Positions 22,136-34,256 of a stretch of 64,000 nt of DNA are shown piece by piece. The notes beneath the pieces were generated by a model. That model was given only the letters and a program-made list of their open reading frames with translations, had not been told where the DNA came from and ran no database searches. Both the position numbers and the translations under genes were made by a program. Origin of the DNA: Globodera rostochiensis (lineage: Eukaryota > Nematoda > Chromadorea > Rhabditida > Heteroderidae); NCBI GenBank assembly GCA_018350325.1, contig JAEVLN010000021.1, positions 930,001 to 994,000 of the forward strand. Reading direction: 5' to 3'. Position 1 is the stretch's first letter. Every line of letters begins with the position of its first letter.

Positions 22136-24465
22136 TAAAAGAATAAAGGATCAAGTAATATGATCTATTTTGTTTGTTGGCGTCACGTATGTTGCTTTAA
22201 AAAATAACATGTTCATAGGTTTAATAGTTTAATAATCGATAAATGTCAGAACATTGAATTTGTTATGATTTAAAGTAGTAAACAATTTATACATTTATAA
22301 ATTTTATTACGGATAAATGTTTATCATTTGTTTAATTAATTTTGGTAATTTCATTTAGGTATTTACATGTTTTATTAATAGTGCTGAACTCTTTGCTTTT
22401 TTGTGTAACATAAGTTTTGCTATAACATCGGTATTAAATTTAATTTTGTGGTGCTTTAGGCCTCCTGTGCTATTGTCTGGCTTGGGTAAAACAGAATTAA
22501 ATGCCGAAGTATAATATTTATTAGTTTAAATTTTGAATTCTTTTATGCTAACGATTAAAAAGTCTTCCGACGCAGATCGCTGCCATTATACCAATCTTCA
22601 ACAAATTTAAAAACTTGGCCTCATTGAATACTCGAATTATATGTTTTTAAAGTTTTAATTATATTTTATAAGTAATAATATTTATAACAATAACACACTC
22701 GGTCATTTTCGACGCGAAGATAGCCCGATTTTTTATTAATTATTAATTACAGTAACGATCAAGAACGTTCTTATGCGTGCCGTTGGTTTCAATTTATACA
22801 GTTTTTTTGATTTAACATGAATTATAAAATTGAATTACTCTATTGGCCGTGGCCTTTCATTTCACAAAGTCGGAGTGGTGGCTGAGAGACACTCCCAACA
22901 AGAGCTCTTCCGCGGCATACAATTTTAAAAAATGGGCAGTGAATGTATGATATTAATTTTTTTTTAAAATTAGAATAATAGATTGATCTTTTTTTATCAT
23001 AAATTATATTTATTCTATGAATTAATTTAAAAGATGATTAATTATGCCCAATTAATATTAATAGTTTATTAAAAAAATAAGTGATATTTGTTCATCTTTT
23101 CGACAAATATTAAACTTAGTTCATTATATTTGCAATTGAAGTTTTGGGGTTTTGTAGAATGATTTTATAAGTAGCTTTAATCAATTTAGACGATAGCATA
23201 TTTTCGAAATCAGTTTTTTTATATACTTGCTTCTCAGTACAATTGTCGAAAATCGTACTATAAAGTGGAAATTAGCAATATTTGAGTCAAAGATATTTAA
23301 TTGTTATTTACTATGAATAGTAACTTCATTGACTTTTCCAAGGAGTGCATAAGCCTTTGAGTAAACTTGCGTTTCTTTATCAATAGGGCGCTTGCAGTTA
23401 GTGCTTTTAAAAATGAGTTATTTTTTTAACGTTTTATTGTACGAAAATAATGGGTTTTTATTGATTGTTTTTTTTTAAATTAAGTATTTCCAGAATTCAG
23501 GTTTGAAGATCTAATTGATATAATTTTTATTTATTCTAATTATAAAATAACAATTGATTGCTCGTTGTGCAAGAGAATGGAGTGGTCATAGTTTTAATAT
23601 TAAAAAGTAGATTTTTACTAACATTTTTTGCTGCTACAAAATTTTTTTTGTTACTTGGGTATTTAATGTTTAAAATTTTTTTAAAAATATGCTTTGGATA
23701 ATTTGCTTGAAAAAATTTAAATGACGATTTGGTGAAAAAAAATCATGAAATTGCCGCTGTCAGTCACATTGCAACTCAGTTTTTTGTACTATTATTTTTA
23801 TTAAACAATATTCAAATTGTTTTATTTAAGAAGACCATATATGAAGTAGTCTGGCGGCTCGGTCGACAATTTAATGCTCATTGATACATAATGCATATTT
23901 CGCATATAAGAAATGCATGTTTGCATTAACACTTTCATATCAACGATTTTTAAATATTAAGCATTTTATATTTAAATTTTAAAAATTATTTTTATGTTGA
24001 GATCATTGAATTGTTCAATTATTCTTATATTTTATATAATTTACTTGTAAACATTATTAAGGTATTTCATTATTAGAAATCACTATTTTTTATTTCATTA
24101 AATTTATCAAGTCAATTAAAGACTAATCCTTTCTCCGCTTTTAACATTCTCTAAAACAAATCTTTATATAAGAACCAAACTGCTTTTTAATTTGTATCCG
24201 CTCCGAATTATAGTGTAGCTTAAAAACAATTCATGGTCATGGAAGTAATATGTTTTATCAATATACATTTTTTTCAATTATATTATTGCAGTTCATCTTT
24301 TATTTGAGTTCTAGCGGCAAAAAAGTTAACATTGAATTGGACCGCATCCGATTACTGTTGCTGACATATAAAATAGCTTTTTTAATTAGTGTTCAAGTAT
24401 GATGATTTGGCAGAAGATTTTAGTTCTCATCACAAAAAATCATTGATTTTTTCGGGGGGTGGGGG
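22136..24465. other. AT desert
   Basis: Islands near 22450-22490, 22560-22640, 22695-22790 and 22845-22920 lack a long frame. No repeats or RNA genes recognised. Confidence 0.45.
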
Positions 24466-24570
24466 AGGTTTACAGCACAAAGCATCTTCAGTTCAATGGC
24501 CATTGCCTCCTGCAAAGAAACACAATCAATTTTTGAATAATTGCGTCTCATTTTTTCATTTTATTCAGTA
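24466..24570. repeat. Dispersed repeat copy A
   Basis: Homologous to 47085-47165. Both contain AGCATCTTCAGT, ATGGC..TTGCCT, CACAATCAATTTTTGA and a T-rich tail. Here it follows a G-rich run (24452-24469). Confidence 0.65.
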
Positions 24571-26169
24571 AAGCAAAAAATAAACCCAGAAATGAATAAA
24601 GTCTAAAATATGAGATTAATTACATCTTAGAATGGTTATAATATATAATTTTTTTTAATGTATAATTGGAAGCTCAAAAGAGCCTTTTGCGCGAAAAAAA
24701 ACATTACGTTCTGATTTGGAGCGTTTTTGAGAATCAATACCAGTTTTATTTACATTTTGTGGGTCAGTCTAAATAAATTCTCACCTGATTTTAATATTAA
24801 TACCTAATTATTTTGTTTTATTTTTTTATCCGTATTATTTTATTTTAACCAAAATAAACGCTCACAATTAAATGTATTAAGATTTGGAAATAAATTACTT
24901 CAAATAATTAAAAACCAATAAGAAAGAATAGTTTTCATTGCAATAAAAAAGAATGGAGCTTGCCACCTTCAATGATGATTCAAATTTATTAAAAGTTATT
25001 ATTTAATAACCATAAATCTAAATATTTTCACAAAAAAAAATCAACTCGCTGATGGTCGGACAATGTAAACAAAGAGTTAGCAAAACGTGGAAATACACCT
25101 TGAGCTGAATAATCATAGTTAAACAAATCCAATGACAAAAATGTTTCTTTTATCATGTACAACGTCATTTTACTATTTCAAAAAGCCAGTCCGACAAAAT
25201 CAAATATTAGTAAAAATTTAAATTTGTTTTAATTTTGAAAGTTTAAGAAAAAGAATACGAAATATGGACAAATTTTATAATATTTCTAAATGTTTTTGAG
25301 TACTCAATACAAATGACGCCGTGTCTAGGCGGGAATAAATTAAAAAACGATTAAGTCAAAAGCTATTTTAGTAAATAAAATACATCAAAAGATTTTGTCT
25401 GATAAAATTTCAACATCATTACGAATATTAAGATAAAAGTTAAAGTTAAAATGTCGGGCCAACCAATCCTATTTGGGACAAAAGGCAAAAAATACTAAAA
25501 TTGCTTTCTTTTTCGCCTGATCAATGAATGATAAAACCTAGAGGAGAAAACAATTTTATAAAAAGTTTTATTACTAATTAGTGTTTATAATTTACATTAC
25601 ATTACTATGAGACTAAATAATACGTAAAACAAAACAAATAAAGCTTAGCGGAATAATTTAAAGCTGTAAATAACTAAAATCCAAATAAAATAGACTACTC
25701 TGTCACGTCTCTCCTTTCTCTGTAATGGCATCCTATAATAGAAAGATAATAATTGTATAAAAATGAAATTAAATGTTAGAGGACACTTGCATCAATTCAA
25801 ATACTCCAGCCAGCAATTCAATTGCTTTGTCGTTCCGCGGAACATTAATTAAAAGTTTAAATTTATGGTCCTAATAAAATATTTTACCTATTGCTAAAAC
25901 GCTTTACGTATTTATGAAATGAAATCTATGACCAATCTGATTAAAAAAAAAGTCAAAAATATTAGTTTAAAAAATGTTAAAACAACATGTAAAACCAAAT
26001 GAAAATAAAAATTATAATATAAAATTTACTCTCAAAAATTTTTGTTTTTGTTTGTTTGGTCAAATTGGGGCTCAACCCAAAATCCAAAACCCAAAAAAAA
26101 GCCAAAAAATATTGTTCAAATATTTGTTTGGTCCAACTTATTTTTTGTACAAATTTTTTGGGTGTTGAG
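24571..26169. other. AT desert
   Basis: No gene or RNA recognised. A small AT-rich frame at 25974-26168 is low complexity. Confidence 0.45.
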
Positions 26170-26300
26170 TAGGGTTGTCGGTTCCGAACCGAACCGAACT
26201 GATGGCTTAGTGTTTGTCTTTTCTGTAATTCTTACGTTGTGTGTTGGGTTCGAACCCGCTTTGTGCGAGCACTTATTTATCATTTTTCCTCTTCTCATAT
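26170..26300 (+). repeat. hAT-like terminus joined to tRNA-derived SINE
   Basis: TAGGGTTGTCGGTTCCGAAC begins at 26170 and resembles the hAT-type end at 46553 read in reverse (TAGGTGTCGGTTCCGG). It runs into an A-box-like GATGGCTTAGTG (26201) and a B box GGTTCGAACCC (26247-26257). The downstream GCACTTATTTA...CCTCTTCTC matches the sequence following the B box at 46565. A SINE relic adjoining a hAT-like end is the best reading. Confidence 0.5.
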
Positions 26301-26700
26301 ACGCTTCCCTCTCCCTTAATAAATTTTAAAATAAATGTTCGAATATTTTTTTAAAAAGTACCGTAATTTTAAAATTTTGTTGCAAATCCCTTAACAAATT
26401 CACATCAAAAATTCAAAATTTTCTCGGCGGCGCCTATCGGCACCGCCGACCCACCCGCGCCCCCAAAAGAAGTAGAATTTGCAAAAAAAATTGGGATTTT
26501 TGAATAATTTGAAAATTGACAAAATTTTTAGAAATTTCAACAAAAATGTTAAAAATTCTAAAAAAAATTTACTGAAGATTGAACTTTTTTTGGAAAATTT
26601 TCTAAGAAAAATGCACCCCTAAGAATCGACTTTTTTGGCTTGCCCCACCCCGAAGAATTTTTCTGGTTACGGCCCTAGATGGAAAGTTAAACTTTTTCTT
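26301..26700. repeat. Decayed repeat with GC-rich palindromic core
   Basis: GGCGGCGCCTATCGGCACC (about 26426-26446) recurs in reverse complement inside hAT-3 (about 53062-53080), together with flanking AATCC.TTAACAAATT-type sequence. A dispersed repeat family. Confidence 0.55.
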
Positions 26701-28750
26701 CATCATAATTTGCCCATTTGCGATTTTTCTTATTGAACTTGAGGGTTACATTGAATAAATTATCATTTCCCGAAAATCTTCTAAAAAACACCAAAATTTC
26801 AGTTTTTCCACTAAAAAATTTTTCATCCGAAATCCGTTATCTGAAAGCCCCAATTGTTGAGAAAAATTGTTGGTGTTGAGAAATATGGTTAAGAAACTCA
26901 CATTTCATGCAAAAAATAAAAATTTACTGCTTTGATCATTTTGTTAAGTGTTTATAAAAATACTGTAAAATAAGAACATTTGAATTTAATAATGTTGCTG
27001 TGTAAAAATAAGTAAAACAAAATTATTGATTAAATTTTATAAAAAAAATTATTGTAAAGTGTTTATTAAACGACATATATTTGTGATGACTCTAACGATA
27101 TGTACCGCTGAGTTTGCAGTAGAAACGATGCGGGAAAACAATAGCTCGATGTTGGAGTAGCATAGTAAAAAAAAAACCTTTTTTGTAATCATATATAAAA
27201 ATAAAATATTCAAACAAATATTCACATTCTGGCCGATAATAATATTAATAAAAATTTAATTTGCTGTAAAAATAAAATAATCCCATATTGTGTGATTGCT
27301 CTTCAATAAGTCAATCGCTTCACTAATTTAGTATATGTTTTAGGTTCGTTCTTTGTTCTGAATGGAAATATCTGCAATATTATTAAGAAATAATTTAAAA
27401 TAAAATAAAAATCACTAAAGCCTTAAATAATCATCGCAGGCACATGACCGCGCACGGCGCCTTCTAATGGGCAATGAAAAGAAGCTGCGGCTGGTTAGCT
27501 TAATTTGAGAGTGTGCAAAATAACATCTGTTCACTAAATAACCTAATATTAAAAATATTGGTTATAAAAATGAAAAGAAAAAATTAAAGTTTATAGCTTA
27601 ACTCAATAAGAATGTTGCATAAAACAGCATAGTTATAAATAAAAAAGTGTTAATATAAAGGTACTAATTATTCAATAAATATCTCATAAAAAATATTTAA
27701 AAATCATTGCATTCATTGTTTTTTTTAATTTAGGATGGATATAAATGAACTTATAGCGTAGACATTTTAATTATTTGACCGCACTGTAAAAAGCATCGAT
27801 TGATTACACACATCTTTTAGGCGACTACCGTTTTAACTAGGAAATTTAAAGTTCAATGATATTTCTAAATTGATTTAATTTTTTAAAAAATTATTTAGAC
27901 TTTATCTATTTTTAACGCTAAGAATAAATAGTTAATAGTAATATTTTAAAAAATTCATTTCATACACTTCCTAACTAAGAATCGTCATAATTTGCAAAAG
28001 ATCAACGGCGCTGTACGCCATAAAAAAGATCCTAATATTACGGGAATTTTACACTTACAGTACTAAATAACATTAGCGGAGAAATTAGAAAGAAGTTAAC
28101 AAACCGATTAAAAGCGGGTGTAAAAATTTATTTATCGATTGTGAATACAACAGTCGAATTCCTTTAGTTTATAAAGTTTGTATTATCATTATTAAAAATA
28201 AATTAAAGTTTATTTTAAAATATAAAATGTCTCTAAGAAAATTTCATGTCATTTAAAGAGAAAAAAATTCGCAGACTTTTAATAAAATTATTACACCTAA
28301 TATTATTTTTTAAACTGATATAATAATATGTCGAGAGCAACCCTTTTAATTGCATCTGAATTTATGCCAAGCATGTGAATGACAAAAGAATTGGGCAACT
28401 TATTTAATATGAATATTTTCCTTTAGTTTATTAATTTTTTGGTTTATTGTTCTAAACTCAAGATTCAAAAATAAAATAATTGTTTGGCTATTTATTTAAT
28501 CATTCACTACAACTTTTTTTAAATTTTAATACATATAAAATTTTTTTCATATATATTTTAATTTTTAATTTAATCCGCCGGCCTCAGATGGACTAAAGCC
28601 ATATGAGTCCAGAAATTTGTTTCTTTAAAGCTGGTATAATTAAACAAAGTTTATTTTCTTTTATCGAAATTTAATAAATTTATAACAATTATTAAAGTTA
28701 TTTAATCAAATTGTATTCATTTATTATAGTGAAAATGTATGTTATTAAAA
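26701..28750. other. AT desert
   Basis: One island near 27435-27505 can be read on the plus strand as SQAHDRARRLLMGNEKKLRL before a stop. Others near 27985-28020 and 28575-28610 hold nothing supportable. Confidence 0.45.
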
Positions 28751-28758
28751 CTCTCAAA
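28751..28758 (+). repeat. Target-site duplication of hAT-2, left copy
   Basis: CTCTCAAA, repeated exactly at 31127-31134. Confidence 0.9.
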
Positions 28759-31126
28759 TAGAGACCGGCCAGAAGGGTCGGTCGGTACTTTTCGGTAAAG
28801 TACCGAAAAAGTACCGGTACCGAAAAGTACCGAAAAAGTACAAAAAGGTTCGGTCGGTACTTTTCGGGAAAGTACCGAAAAAGTACCAGTACCGAAAAGT
28901 ACCGAAAAAAATTGTCGGTACTTTTTCGGTTTTCGGTACCAACATTTTTTAAATTAACTTTTCAAGAAAATTCTTCGTTTATTTCGGAAATTTGATGTGA
29001 TCAATACTTATAATTAAGTTTGGGAAGATTGCGGTTCAAAAAAATCAGCATTTCGGCTTTTCTTGGCCGTAACTGCCGGCGTCGATAGTCGTATCAAGCG
29101 GCTAATTGAATAAAACAATGAGAATTTTATTAATATTATGGTGTTTACCGCAAAAGGTCCGGAAAGTCTGCCATTTTTTCTTTAAATCGCGGGTCTAGGA
29201 ACATTGCAATTTGATGATTTCTAAAAAACAAAGGCACTGAAACAATATTATTTTCTTTCAAACCTGTCGTTGCTGTAACCAAAAAATTTCATTCTTAATC
29301 CGCCAATAATTTGATCACGAATTTCAATAACATCGGCATTTTCAAATTGCATTTGGCTCAAATTTTGGACCGTTAATTTTGCGAATGGGTATTTGACGGA
29401 AATTGGCGAAGTTTGGCAACAGAAAAGCCGACTCAATTGTTCCATTGGTTCCAATAAATTCGTCAGTTCATGAAGCAAAGTGCTTTCATTAACGTCAAAA
29501 GTGAAATCAAATTTTCGATTCAATATTGCATAGTGGGCCAGCGCCTCTTGTTGCTCCGCGATTCGGCGCAACATATTGTATGCCGCGTTCCAGCGAGTCG
29601 GAATGTCCTCAATTTGCCAACGGGTTAGAAGAAAAAATGACTCTAACTTGTAAAAGTTGATGGATCGGAACGCCCAAATCTTTTTGGATTTTTTTTCAAA
29701 ATACTGGAAGCCAACGGAGAGTGCTTATAGTGACCAACTATACGCCGACACTTGGTGAGAAGGTTTTTAACGTTTTCATTCCTGTCCAATGATCCACGCA
29801 CAACAATATTTTCCATATGTGCCGCAAATTTGTATCCAGAAAATTTTCTGCATTCAAAACAGGGTCGGAAAATGCCTATTATAAAAATGTAAAATAAGAT
29901 TATAAAGAAAATTTAACACCTTCTTAAAATTGCTCCCTTCATCTCGAACAAAATAAAACATTTGTGAAGCCGGAATTTTCCAAATTTTGAGTAATTCACG
30001 CAATTTCTCGGCAATTCTTTCGCCGGTGTGGCTTCCATCAAATTCAGAAACTGATAAGATAAAAGATTTGCGTTCAAATTTTTTGCCAATTCCATGAGCC
30101 GTGAGACTGGAATTTTTATTGGTATACAAAGCACTAACTGAAGACATTATTAAAGAAAAACAAACCTTATAAAGGCATTTGACGAGTCCGACCAGATGTC
30201 TGACGTAAATGCAATTTTTGGGCATTCATCGAGCTCATTTTGGACCCTCGATTTGACCATTTCATACACAATTGGAAGAATTTTTGTGCGGTACACTGAT
30301 TCATCATGCAATTTATGTAAAGGGTTATTGTCCATAAAAAGTGCATTGGTAGCCGGATTGTTGATGTCGGAGAAGGATGCCTGAGTGCATGCAATCCAAT
30401 GAATAACCTTTTTATCGAACGAAGAGAGACCACCTGCGTGACAAAAATTATGTAATCACGCTAACCTTAAATTTTTTTACCACTTCCTATGACAATGTGT
30501 TTATCCATTGATCCTTTCTCACCTCCTCTTTGCTTCTCAACTTCTGCAAATTTCAACTCGTATTCGCTGTTTTTGTGGACGTTTTTAAGATGCTTAAGAA
30601 CACCGGATGTGCTTCCACTTCCTAATTTAATTGTTTTTTTGCATTCATTACATTCAGCTTCGGTGATGCTGATTTTACGGAATAATCCGCACTGCCAAAT
30701 CGAGCTTTCAACGGGCATTTTAATGCTAAATACATAGGAATAACATGCAAATTTTATACTAACTGAAAACCAACAATGCTTAAGCAAAATTATGAGGAAA
30801 ACATAAGAAAACAAGAAATTGAGAATGCTAAATTATATTTAATTTTTGGGGCTGATTTGAGTGAATTTGGCATTTCGTTGGTCAATATTTATGAAATTTG
30901 TCGTTCGGTACTTTTTTCGGTACTCAAATTTTGTTCGGTCGGTACCTTCGGTACTCAGATTTTTTCGGTCGGTACTTTTCGGTAAAGTACCGAAAAAGTA
31001 CCGGTACCGAAAACCATCGGTACTTTCCAAAAAGGTTCGGTCGGTACTTTTCGGGAAAGTACCGATGACTGAGTACCGAAAAGTACCGAAAAAGCGTCGG
31101 TACTTTCCCGTACCGTCCGATCTCTA
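28759..31126 (-). mobile_element. hAT-2: hAT transposon with decayed transposase
   Basis: Ends are TAGAGACCGG on the left and, on the right, CGATCTCTA (inverse TAGAGATCGG), flanked by perfect 8-bp duplications CTCTCAAA. Both ends carry arrays of the self-complementary unit CGGTACTTTTCGG/CCGAAAAAGTACCG (28795-28945, 30905-31110). The transposase is on the minus strand and is broken. Insertion looks recent by its duplication, so the element probably moved with enzyme supplied by another copy. Confidence 0.93.
29149..30718 (-). pseudogene. hAT transposase, frameshifted and C-terminally truncated
   Basis: Recognisable exons: 30718-30481 starts MPVESSIW and carries a BED finger (CNECKK...HLKNVHK). 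30433-30166 holds LSSFDKKVIHWI and IAFTSDIWSDSS. 30133-29920 includes LSVSEFDGSHTGERI and FYFVRDEGSNFKK, corresponding to the early RNase-H-like core. These join in frame through GT-AG introns of 32-47 nt. Between about 29875 and 29576 homology continues in more than one frame (DIPTRWNAAYNMLRRI), so there are frameshifts. 29574-29248 and 29220-29149 (IAMFLDPRFKEKMADF) continue the core. The C-terminal dimerisation domain is not found. Confidence 0.82.
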
Positions 31127-31134
31127 CTCTCAAA
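31127..31134 (+). repeat. Target-site duplication of hAT-2, right copy
   Basis: CTCTCAAA, identical to 28751-28758. Confidence 0.9.
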
Positions 31135-34100
31135 TGAGCAAAAAATTACTTTTTGGTATTTGTGTTTGTTAATAAAAAAGTTAATAATAAATTAAGTCAA
31201 ATTTTATTATCGTTTATTTTTAAACGCAAATCTGGATCCAAAAAAACTATGGCGAAACGATTCTGTATTTGCAATGAATTGGTCGAGTTTATTTGATTCT
31301 ACGACTCCATGCTAACCTGAAACTTTAATTAAAATGATATTAAGCTAAAATTTATTTTCAACATCAGACGAGTTTAAAGCAAATATAAAAATAAACAATA
31401 TAATCAGGTGTTAGCTAAAATAATAAATTGTTCAAGAAAATCAAAAATAATTTAGCAATATTAAATTAAATTATGGTTAAAAATATTGACGTAAATATGA
31501 ATTATTGAAGCTCTTCTTCATTCCATTTAATAATAAACACGTTTAACTTACAGTTCGTTAATAAGGATTTTGGAGAAGCTATAACGATTGACTTCATTTA
31601 TTAATAGTGATTTGGACAAATGCCAAAAAGCATAAAGTAGTTTGAAATATCAAAGTGGAATTAAATTTTACACTGAAAAAAACCAAAATTAAAAGAATAT
31701 AATTTATTATTGTCAAATAAAAAATAAAAGGATATTGATTAAAAGAACAAGAAAGGAACGTTTTAAATGTAAGATTTCTAAGCGTTGATAAACAATTAAT
31801 TTAAAACTAAAATTATACAGTCACTTTAATTTGCATAAAAGAACAACGCACATAAAATAAATCATTAAAACTTTAAATCTAAAATTAAATATTTTTAAGA
31901 TCGCGCTTGCAGATTCGCAAAAAGTTACGTTAATATAAAAGAAAAATCACACTTTATTGCTCTTTTTAGATAAAAATACTTTTAAACTTTTTTATACTTA
32001 AACCGAATAAATTGAAGTTGCCCTCGGTTATCTACCAGAGACTTTTCGTGCTGATTATTATGAGTGCCTGAAGACAAAACAAGGGGTTCAAAATTGATAA
32101 ACGGAGGCTTTTTAGTGCACCGTGGTGCCAACTGCAGAGTCCGCCGAGGCGACTTACTAAATAAATAAAATTAAGAAATTATAATTTTTAAATTGATCTT
32201 TAATAATTAAAACTTGAAATGGAGTATAATTTTATTGATGGGTTGAAATTAGTTATATAAAATAACAAAAGAAAGGCCAATCTCAATCAAATCCACACTG
32301 TGCAAAATTATGGAACGCAATGGTTGTTTCCAAATCTTCAATTACCTAAATTCTAACAATATTGAATAATAAATGGGTAAAACTATAATGATCTAAGCCA
32401 AATTTAATTTCAAAAATTAATAAACAAAATATTAAAAATAACAAAAATGGAAATAAATATGAAAAAAAAATTGAACCAAACATTTTCAACAATCATTTCA
32501 AAAATATAGTAAAGATTTAATTAGGGTTCAACAAATGAATACAATTGAAATACAAAAAAAAAAAATAATGACTTTCTCTGGATCAAGTGTCGAAGCAAAG
32601 CGAGATCACGTTCTTCTCGGGACATCGCGAAAACAGAAAAGAATTAAAAATGAAAAATTGAAAAGAGAATAAAATTAAAATAATGAATGAAAAAGGCGGC
32701 ATCAAAACAATAAATAAGCCTCTGATATTAATAAATTTATAAAATATTAAAACGAATGAAATGAGTTAAATAAAAAAATGGAATATACTAAAATAAAGTA
32801 ATTAAAATCAAGTCATTGCCGTACGAAAATAAATGAAGGGAGTGTGGAAAAAAAGTATTTTCGGAGAAAAGTACAATTTAGCTTATGCTCTGTCCACCGT
32901 TATTAAAGGAAAGATTTATTTGCGGTTTGTCAACGAGTTTGTATTTATTTTAAAAATTAAACAAAACATAAAAACAATTGCTTTGTAAAATATAATTAAT
33001 TAAATAAAAATAAAACGGTTCAGCGTCAAGTTAAGAAAAAAAATAAATTTCAAAACAAACGCAATTAAATTAAAATACAAAACAAATAATTTATGTCCAT
33101 TAAACTTTATTATATTCACAAAATCTGTTGAAAGTCTGCGCCTAAAAAAAAATGTGTTTTCTACAGTATCTTTTATGATGATGAACATTTGTTTATTTGT
33201 TTCTTAAACTTAAATTTGGTAATAAAATTCTCATTCTAATGCCATCTTTTTAAAAAAAAAAAGTCGATTAGAATTAAAAGTTTTAAAATACATTTAAAAG
33301 GCGGTTTGTCTTAAAATTAATTTTTAATTAGTGTATATTATTTTTAATGTTTTTGTCATTTTGTTTAGACTTTTTGAAATTAATAGCTCGTGATTTTTGT
33401 TGTACCATTTTATTTTTATTAATGTTAACTTATTACTTTATATAGTAGAGTAAAAAACTAATTATAATTTTGATTTTTGACCATTTAATTTAAATATTTA
33501 TATTTTGTTCATCATGAAAAATTTTAACTGTTTATTTATAAAAATTTTCTTATATATTTGATTTAATATAATTACTCAAAATGACCTTTTTTATATTTTT
33601 TATTTTCTTCTACAATTGGGTGGATTGTAAAATTTTTTATATATAAGTTTTTGAATATTTTTTATAATTGTGCCCTGATTTGGCTAACAAAAACAAAGTT
33701 TTTAGACAACTGTATTGCTTTCGTCTTATTTTTATCGATTAATATTCCCCATTAAGTTTAAAACTGTTGGCCTTTTTGTTTTCGTATTTTTATTATTTTG
33801 CATTATAATGGATTTAAATCTTACAAAACTGTTAATGTGTTAGTTAATCTAAATAAATATTAATAATTCTAAAAATAATTACATATCAATAGTACTTAAA
33901 AACAAGCTTGGATTTTGCCGAATGGATGAAAATTCGAATCGGTTCACTATTCAATAAATTCAAAAACCTTGAATGATTATTAAATTACCAAAATGGGTTC
34001 AATTTAAAATAATTTTAAAAAATTATAAACTAATTACCATTTAATTGCCAATCAATTTAATATGTTTAATATCCTGAATAACAAAATTTAAAATTACAAC

Positions 34101-34158
34101 ACATAAAAAATTAAATTTGTTTAAAACACATAAGCAATTAAAAATACATAAATTAATT
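31135..34158. other. AT desert
   Basis: An island at about 32015-32155 encodes on the plus strand a short frame with GYLPETFRADYYECLKTKQG before a stop. No other supportable feature. Confidence 0.45.
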
Positions 34159-34256
34159 ATCCCTGGAAACAACTCGCGTGCATTGGAAATTGCTGGATCG
34201 GCCGTTTTGATAGCATTCGACGACTCATATGCCCATAAATTTATAAAATGCATTTC
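34159..34256 (-). CDS. Exon-like open frame, unrecognised
   Basis: On the minus strand this island encodes a segment containing INLWAYESSNAIKTADPAIS and NARELFPG in otherwise AT-only DNA. The larger frame at 34253-34041 continues only into low-complexity sequence. No clear splice sites or family. Confidence 0.25.

Noticed and set aside
28754..31133. Small frames rich in RYRYFFGT or VPKKYRYRK
   Set aside because: They lie in the GGTACTTTTCGG subterminal arrays of hAT-2 on both strands and are not protein genes.
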